Origin: Coriaria nepalensis
Lineage: Eukaryota > Streptophyta > Magnoliopsida > Cucurbitales > Coriariaceae
Direction of reading: 5' to 3'
NCBI GenBank assembly: GCA_027186245.1
Contig: CP114498.1
Location: 6,951,501 to 7,015,500, forward strand
Length of the DNA stretch: 64,000 nucleotides
The notes under the pieces were generated by a model, which worked only from the letters and a program-made list of their open reading frames with translations, did no database searches and was not told the DNA's origin. This document shows positions 12,165 through 21,705 of this stretch, piece by piece (position 1 is the first letter of the stretch; each line of letters opens with the position of its first letter). A program made the translations under genes and the position numbers.

Positions 12165-13868
12165 ATGCCCCTCCTCAAATCGTTCTGCACTATCATCGCC
12201 TTCCATTTCTCAACCAAATCAAAGCTCCCTAAGCTCTCAGGCCTCTCTAAGATTCCATACAAGTACAGGCAGCAAGCTATAGAGGAAGCTCAAATGGCCC
12301 TTATTGACTACCTTCACTCTACCAGTTCCTTGCCCTACACCTATGCTGAGCAGATCGGCAAGAATTCAAAGACTTCCCTCTCCAAAATCATTGGAGAGAT
12401 TGATCATTCGGTTTCAACTTTTACTAGGAGCTTCAAGAGGTTCTTGAGATACCATCCGATAAATGAATTTCAGTTTTTATTTGAAAGCATTGGCATAGAT
12501 TACAATGAAGTCGACCGATTCTTACCTCCAAACAAGTTCTTCTTTTCAGAAGATGGGAGTGTTCTGAATGCAGCTTATGCGCTTTCTGCATTTGGGTTTC
12601 CATGGACCAAGCTGGGTATTTTATTCATGGAGGATGTCACAATTTTTAGTAAAAGTGCATCCGAACTGCCTACTAGACTTTCCGAGATTAAAGATTATGG
12701 GTTTTGCAATCTATCAGTGATTGGTATATGCTTGGCTTTCCCTTATGTGTTGAGTGGGGAGGGTAAATTGTGTGGTGAAATTGATGGATTGCTTAATGAT
12801 TTGAAAAGGGTGTTTGTGGACTTTGATTTGGGAGGTTGTATTGAGAGAAATCTGGATTTCTATTGTGAAGTTTGTAAGAAAATTCAGTTCTTTTACGAGT
12901 TGGGTTTTGCAAAGGGAAAAGCAGGGGAGCTGTTTTTTAGAGGAAAAAGTATCTTTCTGGAATATCCAGAAGAGGTTTTGGTTCAAAAGGTAGAGTATTT
13001 TAATAGGCTTGGAGTTAGCAAGATGGATGTGGGTCTGCTGCTTATTCAAACTCCAGAGATTTTGAATCTGGATCTAGAATCACCTTTTATTTCTGTGTTA
13101 GGATTATTGAAACATTTTGGATTAGAGACTAATAAGTTGAATAATATCAGTGAAAAGTACCCTCATGCTTTGGGTAGAAACGGAATGGCTAATTTACCCT
13201 GCATTATGAGAGCTCTAGATCTACATGAATGGTTTTTCAATGAGATCAAAAATGGAAATCATCATTTGTTGGCTAACTATTGCTTAAGTGATCCAAATGA
13301 AGATTTAGATGAGGAATTTAAGGATGGCTTGGAGAAGATCCAATCTTCAAGGACAGCTCTGCATACGCTGAATAAATTAAAGTTTTTGCATAGAATTGGG
13401 TATGGAGAGAATGCTCTCACAATGAAGGTCTTAACTCGTTTGCATGGCACTAGCAATGAGTTACAAGAGCGATTTGATTGTCTTCTTTGCACAGGAATTG
13501 AATATTCAAAGCTCTGTTTAATGTTAAGAATCTCACCAAAGATTCTAAACCAGAATCCAGAATCTCTAGAACAGAAAGTGAACTTTCTCTTCCAAGAGGT
13601 GGATTCCTCTTTGCAGTACCTTGATGCTTTTCCAGCATTATTGTGTTTTGACTTAGAGAATCGTATTAAACCCAGATACAGATTCCATTCATGGCTTTTG
13701 GAAAAGGGTTTGTGCACTAAAAATTACTCAATCGCTAGCATTATTGCTACAAGTGAGAAAAACTTTGTATCTCGCCTCTGTGGAATCCACCCGGCTATTG
13801 CAAAGCACTGGTTTGAGAGTTTCTCTTACAAAAAGCATATTACAAGTTGTCAAGAGGTAGTGGAGTGA
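12165..13868 (+). CDS. mTERF family protein, MTEF18/SHOT1-like (mitochondrial)
   Basis: A single open frame of 567 aa from MPLLKSFC. An in-frame Met at 12123 adds 14 residues, but an acceptor-like cag lies between the two, so the inner Met is preferred. The N-terminus is basic/hydrophobic without acidic residues (LLKSFCTIIAFHFSTKSKL), like a mitochondrial presequence. The rest is made of about 30-residue helical mTERF repeats with the usual Leu-Gly...Pro pattern, for example FNRLGVSKMDVGLLLIQTPE and LMLRISPKILNQNPES. Length and the single-exon structure resemble Arabidopsis MTERF18/SHOT1, a mitochondrial regulator linked to heat tolerance. mTERFs bind organellar DNA or RNA; the target cannot be told from sequence. 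Confidence 0.88.
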   Translation: MPLLKSFCTIIAFHFSTKSKLPKLSGLSKIPYKYRQQAIEEAQMALIDYLHSTSSLPYTYAEQIGKNSKTSLSKIIGEIDHSVSTFTRSFKRFLRYHPINEFQFLFESIGIDYNEVDRFLPPNKFFFSEDGSVLNAAYALSAFGFPWTKLGILFMEDVTIFSKSASELPTRLSEIKDYGFCNLSVIGICLAFPYVLSGEGKLCGEIDGLLNDLKRVFVDFDLGGCIERNLDFYCEVCKKIQFFYELGFAKGKAGELFFRGKSIFLEYPEEVLVQKVEYFNRLGVSKMDVGLLLIQTPEILNLDLESPFISVLGLLKHFGLETNKLNNISEKYPHALGRNGMANLPCIMRALDLHEWFFNEIKNGNHHLLANYCLSDPNEDLDEEFKDGLEKIQSSRTALHTLNKLKFLHRIGYGENALTMKVLTRLHGTSNELQERFDCLLCTGIEYSKLCLMLRISPKILNQNPESLEQKVNFLFQEVDSSLQYLDAFPALLCFDLENRIKPRYRFHSWLLEKGLCTKNYSIASIIATSEKNFVSRLCGIHPAIAKHWFESFSYKKHITSCQEVVE

Positions 13869-15018
13869 ATAGACCAGCATGCTGAAAAAAATGTCTGGAG
13901 AAGATAATTGGTACTTCCCTTTGAGTGGATCATAAGCATTACCACATTTGACTGATAATCATTTTTGGCTGATGCATTCTCAAGATAATTCTAGCAATTT
14001 TTCTTCAGCATCCAGAAAAGATAAAGCACACATTATTGAAAGTAAGTTTACCCCATTTCTGTATCATTTGGGGACTACTCATAATTTTTTTTAGCATTCT
14101 CGCTTGGGGCTTTCAAACTCTTAACGTTTTGATCATTTCTGCAATATAGGCACTTGTCTCTTCATTTATTGATTTGGACTCTGTGGAAAGGTAATGGAAG
14201 GAAAGCTACTTCTCTCACAAACAGGTAGAGTAGTACAACGAATTTTGCTTGATTTACAACACAGGTATCTCCTTGCCATTAGTACAAAAAGCTCTGGTGA
14301 TTCATCTATTAATTGTTATATGATGAAATTGTTTGTTTTAATAGTGCCGCTTGAAGACAAAAAATTGGATGTTACAAAAAAATTTGTGAAGAAAGCTTGT
14401 TGATTTAGAGATAACATCTGAAAAACCTGAAAGAATTGAAGCCTGTATGTATAATCTTAAGGGAAATATTGATATTTTCTCCCCTGTTTTATATGCCAAT
14501 GTACTTGCTAATTACTTTTCCGTTTAGGAGAAGTTTAGAAAAGAATTATACAACAGTAGCTAGGTTAATATAGTCATTCGAAAGGATACTACCATCTGAA
14601 AAACTATCTATCAATGATCCTATGTGCTTATGTATTCTACATCATTAGTAAAATTTTCAAGTTGGTGCTTGGGTATGGTTTAGTTTGAGATAATATATGT
14701 CGACCCACAAAATCTTAGATTGCAGTATACATAAGCATTTGAGTAATATTGAATCATTTGAGGATACTGGATTTGTGTCTGGATGAATCATTTGAGTAAT
14801 ATTGAAGTTTTGTGGAGGACTAAACCAGATTTTAGGCTCAAATTGGAGTTCAAACACTTCATAGATTATGCTCAATGGCGAAACTGAATCCCCCATTGAG
14901 GCATCTGTAATACCTGGGCTGTTGTCATTTTGGTAATATACGTATAATATGTTTTTGCATATGAGCCTGCTTGTATCAAAATGTGATTTCAATCCACATT
15001 AAGGAAAATAGTTGATCC

Positions 15019-15059
<41 letters not shown>

Positions 15060-15395
15060 TGAAAAGAATAAATATTTTTTATACAGTCAGCAACGAAAGT
15101 TTATGAAGAGTGCGTTTAGGATCAAGGGAAAAATGGCAGCATGTTTATTGGACTTTATGGTAATTTGACCTCATTATTAGATCATCACCACATTCATATG
15201 GGGAGGAATTTGTAATATACTCTTTGGAGTATTCCACTTTAAACAATTAGGTCATTAGCATTTAATAGTAAAGGGTCCTGATATTGGTGTCGGGGAAAAA
15301 TACTTTAGATTTCCTAAAAATGGCTCTTCTCTTCAAGTGGGTTTGCCATGCATACGTTCATTTTCATATTACTCTGTGCCTAAAGATAATTGGTT
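13869..15395. other. Intergenic region downstream of mTERF
   Basis: The first few hundred bases are probably 3' UTR. An open stretch at 14194-14403 has no recognisable domain and weak coding character, so I do not call it. The rest is AT-rich. Confidence 0.4.
15018..15060. repeat. Compound (CA)n(TA)n microsatellite
   Basis: About eleven CA units run directly into about nine TA units. Confidence 0.95.
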
Positions 15396-16384
15396 TATAA
15401 AATAGAGTAATCTAAGGCTCTCTTAACTTTTAAATAACTAGATCTAACTCCTCAATGTCTAAAACACTAGTCATGCTTCCCTTCTACTTTTACAAAACTA
15501 GACATAAATGAGTACCTACTTTTTATTTTTCTTATTTTAAAAAATGAAGTATTGATATATCATATCAAGTTAACATGCCGTGTCACTTAATTTAAGTTAA
15601 AGTTAGGTTTTTATTTTAATTTTTACCCTAATCATTTAAATGTTTTTTTTTAATTTTTTTATTTTTCACCTACATTAAAATTTTAATTCTCCCCTTCCCC
15701 CCTCCCCACGTTTACCACGTTTATTTTCATTACGAATCAAGCCCATCTTCATAATTTTCACAATAAACGCCATTATTGCCTCTATTGTTGCACTGGAAAC
15801 TAAATTGTCGAATTCGAATAAGAACGAGATGAAATAGAGTGACTTCGAACTTGATCTAGTTCTCGATCGGGCTCGATCTAGTTCTCGATCGGGCTCGATC
15901 GAGTTATAACACGATTTGGTTTCAAATATGGACTCAACCGAGTTCGAATTTGATTTGGTCTCAAATCTGCAATCGATCGAGTTAGAACCGATCAGGAACT
16001 AGATTCTTCGTGATTGGACAAGTACTTTGAACTCAATCTGGTTCTTTCGGCATGATAACAACAACAATAATAGTGGTAGTTCTGAAAATTTGAGGAAGAT
16101 GAAGTTGACAGAAATTAATTATAGGTGAAAAATAGAAAATGTTAAAAATGTTTAGGTAAAATTAAAAAGCATAATTTAACTTAAATTAACTGATGTGATA
16201 TACTAACTTAGTTGATATGTCAGTATTTTATTATTAAAAAATGAGAAAGATAGAAAGTAGAGAGTTATATCTAGTTTTATATAAGTATAATAGAAGCAAT
16301 TCGAGTTTTTTAAATATTGAGGAGTTTGATCTAGTTGTTTAAAATTTGGAAGAACCTATGTCTAGATTACTCTATACAAAATAA
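15396..16384. mobile_element. Foldback/MITE element with long terminal inverted repeats
   Basis: Left arm 15396-15800 and right arm 16045-16384 are imperfect inverted repeats. The outer ends share agagtaatct / agattactct, then aactagatctaactcctcaat / attgaggagtttgatctagtt, then taatttaagttaaa / tttaacttaaatta. The arms extend inward to the matching cttc...ttttca and gaaaa...gaag blocks. The loop (about 15800-16040) holds repeated TCGATC-rich dyads. No transposase is present, so the element is non-autonomous. Superfamily is unknown because no target-site duplication is clear. Confidence 0.8.
15855..15902. repeat. Short tandem repeat in the MITE loop
   Basis: The 22-base unit ctagttctcgatcgggctcg plus at occurs twice in tandem, and variants with TCGATC and GATCGA dyads continue to about 16000. 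Confidence 0.85.
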
Positions 16385-17027
16385 TATCATATTTTTTTGA
16401 AAAAATGATAGGGAGATTAAACTAAAACCAAACTTGAACATGATTTGGCAATGATCCACATCAAGTACTGTCGACTGATCAATGGAGTGGTTAGTGTACA
16501 TGGTTACTAAATTATCTCACTTTTTACAATTTTGGTTTTTGTTTCGTCTCTATGCATGAAAGAAACAAATGTGGGTGCAAAAAAGGCAAAGTGAGCGTGT
16601 TAGGGGAAAAAAAAAAAGAATGTGAGATTCTATATAAGAGAAAAAGGAAGGAATGCAGTGATATTATTATTTTGGGGTGTGCCCTTAGAAGCCTTAAGGA
16701 GGCCAGAAAAATGATCGGTTGGGTTTGAAGTTATCTGAAGGCATTTGTATTAATCTCATCAGGTTCATTTTAGAAAGATAATCTTAAATTTCTTATTGGA
16801 ATGAAAATGATCTAATTTTCAATACATGTCGCAATCAATGAACAAGAGAAAGAGGATCTTTCTTCACCCTCTTTCCCAATATATTAGAAGTTATTAGATG
16901 TCACAATTATTCTATTGTATGTATTATCACGATACCATCAGTTCCAACACATTTTAATATACCACCAGAATCACCATCACTACCATCATCATCATTTAGT
17001 ATTGATACCGCTATTATTACAAATACA
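16385..17027. other. AT-rich spacer before the hAT relic
   Basis: No gene was seen. The right part probably belongs to the 5' end of the hAT element. Confidence 0.35.
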
Positions 17028-18010
17028 ATGCCTACAAAGAGATGTAATAAACAAATATTTGAGATTTATAATATATTCAATATATTTCCATACAAAAATA
17101 AGAAATATAAGGATATTGATGGTGTAATGTGCAAATATTGCAAAAATATTTTAGTTGCAAGTCTAAATGATAGAACTAAACACTTGAAATGCTACAAAGA
17201 AAAATGCATGGCTAAAGTGAGTGTAGATATGAATCAAACTCAACTAAAATTTAACACTAATAATACAATTAGTACATGAACTTATGATCCAATGGTTTCT
17301 AGAAAATCTCTAGTAGACTTATTACTACTATTTATTTACCTATTGATTTTTGTGATAATGTTTATTATGAGGAGCAAATTAGAAGAGCATATAATTCATA
17401 ATATAAGAGCATAAGTAGAAATACTACTAGATTTGACATACTTGCATGTTTCAGGAAAAAAAAGTGATGAACTAAAAATAGAATATGGTGATTTAAATCT
17501 TACTTTTGTCTTGACTTCAGATATTTGGAATGCACGTTCTAAAGATGATTATTTATGTTTTGATATTCATTCCTTAGATTTGGAATTGATAATGGACCTT
17601 AAATAAAAAATTAATCAGATTTAGAGTTATAAATGAAATATATATTAGTGAAAATATATGTGATTTAATAATAGAAGTTTTAGGTAAGTTTGATATTAAA
17701 AACCGTATAATATTTATAACTTTGGATTATGCTGCATAAAATGCAAATGTCAGCTCTTTATTTGAATCACAACTTAATCAATATTATGGTGAAATTTTCC
17801 TATATTAACGTTATGCGTGTCACATTAAAAACCTCATTGAAAAATCAGGTATGAAAGAACAACATGTAAACTATTCTGTTGATAAAATTCGATTGGTATT
17901 ATCTTGGATTAGTAGTTCAAATTCTTGGTTGGCTAAGTTTAAAAGATATTAGAGGGCATTTAATATGAAGGCTAAAAAGTTTGGAACTGATATGTCAGTA
18001 AGTTAGAATT
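17028..18010 (+). pseudogene. hAT-superfamily transposase relic
   Basis: It begins with a BED-type zinc finger: basic start MPTKRCNKQ, then MCKYCKNI followed by RTKHLKCYKEKC, i.e. the C-x2-C...H-x4-C pattern. Further along are hAT-like blocks LTFVLTSDIWNARSKDDYLC, a FITLDYAA(stop)NA block and RYACHIKNLI, followed by a helical stretch ending near KKFGTDMS. These resemble plant RICESLEEPER/DAYSLEEPER proteins. Several in-frame stops and frame changes show it is dead, and the C-terminal dimerisation domain is missing. No terminal inverted repeats were identified. Confidence 0.75.
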
Positions 18011-18358
18011 CCACATATTTGATGCTAAAATGTATATTCCCACATAAAAAAATAATTAATAGTTTTTTTTATTAATTCTTGTGGTCTTCCTATTTTGTTA
18101 AGTAGTTCTGAATGAGATATACCTGAAAAATTTGTATGTTTTTTAGAAATATTTTATGATTTTACTATTTAACTTTCAAGTGTTTATTTATCTTACATCT
18201 TCTCTTATTTTGCATTCATTTATTAAAATGACTAGTTTGTTTTAGATTTATGAAAATGATGGAGTGTTTAAACATGTTGTTTATAAAATAGTTTTAAATT
18301 TAAAAATATTGAAAGAAAATTAATCTTTTATATACTTTTAATTCTGTATTAGATCAGA
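18011..18358. other. AT-rich spacer
   Basis: This is probably decayed 3' sequence of the hAT element. No coding signal was seen. Confidence 0.35.
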
Positions 18359-18800
18359 TCAACCGCCGGAACAAAACAAACCGTTCGAAAGGTTTCTCTT
18401 TGCCACAGTACAATTGGGTCCCATTGATTCCGTGCCCCATACGATTCCATACGTGGGTTCATGCGTTTCAAACAATCTCTTGACTAAATCAATGGCAATA
18501 TGACTTGCGCTGCAACCCATGCCGGAAAGATTGTAGGCTTTGATGTCTTCTCTCATTTTTTAATGGTTGATTATTCTTTAAGTCAAAGAGGGTGAGGGTG
18601 GGAACAAAGAAACTCTAACCAGAAGTTCGTTGATTTGCGAAGGTGAGACTTCTGATTTGGTGAAAAGATTGTCCATTGCAGGACCATAAGTTTCTTCACC
18701 AATGCCACAGTTGAATGATTTTTATGCAGGAATCCGGTTAGGTCTTCACTAGGTTTATAGCATTCACATGTTGGCATGTAGCAAGATCGGTTCGGCGCCA
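18359..18800 (-). pseudogene. 3-ketoacyl-CoA synthase (KCS) gene fragment
   Basis: Minus-strand frames carry pieces of a plant KCS: CYMPTCECYKPSEDL (about 18730-18780), GEETYGPA, then after an apparent internal deletion a block ending SLFPPSPSLT (about 18590), two in-frame stops around RIINH, then MREDIKAYNLSGMGCSAS, a TESMGPN block and a truncated CSGG end. The catalytic Cys of KCS condensing enzymes lies in the retained GMGCSA motif, but the His and Asn catalytic parts are absent. About 150 of roughly 490 residues survive, broken by stops and a frameshift. This is a non-functional gene fragment, probably dropped here by rearrangement or transposition. Confidence 0.8.
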
Positions 18801-19430
18801 TTGGAGAAACTGTTTGCTGATGAAGAAGATGGAGGTGAGGAGAAAGAGAGAATTCGGAGATATTGCCATGAAAAGCACTATAGATGGCCACTGGTGAGAG
18901 AGAGGGAACTGAGTTGGAAGTTGAGGTATTATCTATTGAATTGAAGTTGCATGGTATATTAGTGTGCTTGTGAGCGATGACGTTTTTGTTTGCAGCTTTT
19001 TTTCCCCCACCCACGATCCACTCTACGTTACAAATTTACACTAGGCTTGCCTAAATCCTTCAGAAACGCACAGAGACACCAAGAAAAGGAGTAATTTTGA
19101 AAGATGCAAACTTTTGGCAAGAGTAATGAAAATAAGAAGAAGCCTCTACAAGAGTTCATAAGAAACCTAGTTATTTCAGCATATGATTTGTTATTCAGTG
19201 TTCAAAACTTAAGTTTGAGCCAAAACTCTGGCGTGCGACCCAAAGCAGTCGTAAAATCCAAATTACCTCACCAATCTAACTAAAACACAGCTTTCCCGGA
19301 TTCCAATTGACCGCAACTACAGTTTAGAACGTTGAAACAAGTGCAACACAAAAGAGGTCGGAATGACAGTTAGAAAGGGCTTGTTAGAGAAACTATAAAT
19401 GAGAAGAGGGAAGTACTGTCGAAAGAGAGC
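18801..19430. other. Intergenic region and 3' UTR of the small basic-protein gene
   Basis: It holds weak continuation of the KCS-fragment frame to about 19014 without recognisable family motifs, then the 3' flank of the next minus-strand gene. Confidence 0.35.
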
Positions 19431-21163
19431 TCATGCTGCCATGGTCGAATTCTTCTTCTCCTCTTCGAGCCGCTGCAACCCAGCCAATTTTTGAGCCCAT
19501 GCTCTTTCCCTTGCCACTGCAGCCATTTTACGCTCTACCCTTTGAATAATTTTCTTCTTCTTGGCCTCTTGAAACTGAGCTTTTCTCTTCTTCTTTTCAG
19601 CCTGCACACAGTTCAAAACCCAGTCCAACATCAAATAACCAAGTAGCTAGTAACAAGAAACATATATTATTGTAAATTATTCACACTAGAGCTGCAAAAA
19701 AACAACACATCCAGTAATTACATTGAAGATCAGTACATGCTTAGTTGAATCCATATTGGTCAAAATAAGTGGGACTCTTTATTGGATTATGCTTCCAAGT
19801 GAAGAAAATGCTATGAAAATTTAAGAATGTCAAGTGTAGAGCACTCATGGACTTTATGAGTTCTGAAACAATTTGTATCATAGTGAACGGAAAGTAACAA
19901 CTTCAAGGTTATGACATGCACCCGAAAAGAACTATTCTTGAAAAAGATCAATTTCCTTTCGAATGGAAACTAAAAAAGAATTCATTTAAACACAGGGAGA
20001 ACCAAATAAAAACAACACCATTTCATTACCCAAAACTAATAAATTACAATCAAACAGGAACAACCCGGCTAAAATAAAATTTAAGTGTTTATAAGACTAG
20101 CTATAGCCAATTAGCACAACTTGTATAAATGGCGTTTCGGAACTCTACTGGAACCGACTAAGCTTTCTCTAGGTACTTTTAAAGGAACATAAGTGGTTGT
20201 GATATATGTATCTTCCTAGTTTTGGTGGCAAGATACAAATTTCGATCTTAAAATTGATTTTCCTTGTAATAATTTATGAAATTACCAATGCTTCAAACAC
20301 ATTCAATAAATGCTTCTTTAGAGATCCAGAATTAGTAATTCAAAGGCACCAAAATCTGCCAGCCCTCGAAAAATGAAGGTCTAGCTACTCTATACCATAA
20401 ATACAAATTAGGTTTTGAGCAACCATGAGCATCCAATTTCTTTCCCCCTAATTACCGACACTTGGATCATTTCGACATTGATTCAACAAAACTCATGTAC
20501 AAAAAATTGAAAACAGCACATTTCAACAATAATCCGAACTTATTTGACTGAGAGATCTAGATAATGAAGGAAACGAACCAATATAAATGCACGTTTCTGC
20601 CTCATTCGCTTTTTCTCATTCCTTGCTCTAACACTTCCTTCGTTCGGATTATTTGGAAGTATTGGTTCTCCAGGTGTATATTTAACCCAAGCATAAGGCC
20701 CTGAAAAAGCAATTGAAAAAAGATCAAGTTCTAACTTTTATCTATCATTAATTAAGACCCTAGTTGGCTAAAAACACATAAAAACTGAATTTATACCTAC
20801 ACAATCTCCAATTCCATGGCGTTTACTCATTTAAAATCATACTGCAAAATCGGGGAATGAACAACAAAACACCTTGCAATCCTAATTTACAGAGAAAAAT
20901 CACGAACCAGGGGGTTTCAAGCTGGCTCTCTTCCGACGAGGTTTATCTGAGGGCCGTCTCTTTGGAAATCGAGTGTCGGTCAAACTGTGAAAATGATTAG
21001 CGACGGTAATCCACGGTGATGGACGAAAAAAGCGTAGATCAGGTTTGGCAGGTGTGAAATTGGCGACTGGAAACGGCGTCGACGCCGTCCGTACAGTGGT
21101 GGCGCGTGATGTTAGTGTTCTAGCAAGTGGCCGGAATAAGGACCTTAGGGCTTCAACTCCCAT
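19431..21163 (-). CDS. Small basic protein, probably mitochondrial (possible mitoribosome-associated)
   Basis: Three exons from right to left: 20908-21163, 20579-20700, 19431-19601, giving 182 aa. The start is the Met of MGVEALRSLF. Residues 1-45 are Arg/Ala/Thr/Ser-rich with no acidic residue after position 4 until about 41, like a mitochondrial presequence. A basic segment follows (RFPKRRPSDKPRRKRASLKP), then a compact block PYAWVKYTPGEPILPNNPNE and a long charged helix rich in Lys/Glu/Arg ending LEEEKKNSTMAA. I recognise the pattern as a plant-conserved protein without an assigned domain. Its small basic form would suit a plant-specific mitoribosome subunit, but that is inference. It is divergent from the GON4L-like gene. 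Confidence 0.75.
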
Positions 21164-21705
21164 CTCTGCTCCTTTTACCGAACACAAGCTGAGCTCAAGC
21201 TCTGACGTTCCGCCTAGAGGAGGGCGAACAGTGAATTAGCGAGGGAAGGCCAAGACGGGCGAGGCAGGTATTAGTTGAAAGCCCAATATTTTGGAAAGTG
21301 GGCTCTTTAAAAAGTCATAAAGCCCAACGTATAAATCCAACTTTGAATGGCCCATTAAAAAGAGTGGTCTGATGGAAGAGAAGTTAAAAACCCAACAAAC
21401 GACATGACGTTCATGTCTGACTCGGCAAATAATTAAAAAAAGGGATAAAGAAAAAGAACACTGGAAATTCATCGTTTTCGATGGTGACGCTTCTTCTTCT
21501 CCGGTGAGTGCATCTTCGACTCTTTCACTTCATCCGAGCCAAATCGGTCTTTATCTTCAGTGAGAAATATATTATCATTTTTCGAAATTGAAGCTTCAAA
21601 ATACACGAATAAGTTGCAGCCCCCCTTCCTCAGCGTGGATTGCCGCCATTATTGACGCTCCTGCCCGGCGTTTTGATATTTGCTGTCTTTCTGTAGAATT
21701 TCCAA
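21164..21705. promoter_or_regulatory. Bidirectional promoter with four TGGGCY boxes
   Basis: Within 75 bases lie AGCCCA at 21280-21285, TGGGCT at 21299-21304, AGCCCA at 21321-21326 and GGCCCA at 21349-21354. TGGGCY (site II) elements bind plant TCP factors and are enriched in genes for ribosomal and mitochondrial proteins. The 542-base gap separates two divergent start codons, so one cluster could drive both genes. Confidence 0.6.

Noticed and set aside
12714..13049. Minus-strand frame within mTERF
   Set aside because: Shadow of the plus-strand exon.
13277..13717. Minus-strand frame of 146 codons
   Set aside because: It is antisense to the mTERF coding exon and shows no family pattern.
14194..14403. 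Open frame of 69 codons after mTERF
   Set aside because: No recognisable domain, no splice support, AT-rich 3' flank.
18359..18556. Possibility that the KCS piece is a working exon
   Set aside because: Two in-frame stops directly upstream, a frameshift, and absence of the His/Asn catalytic region.
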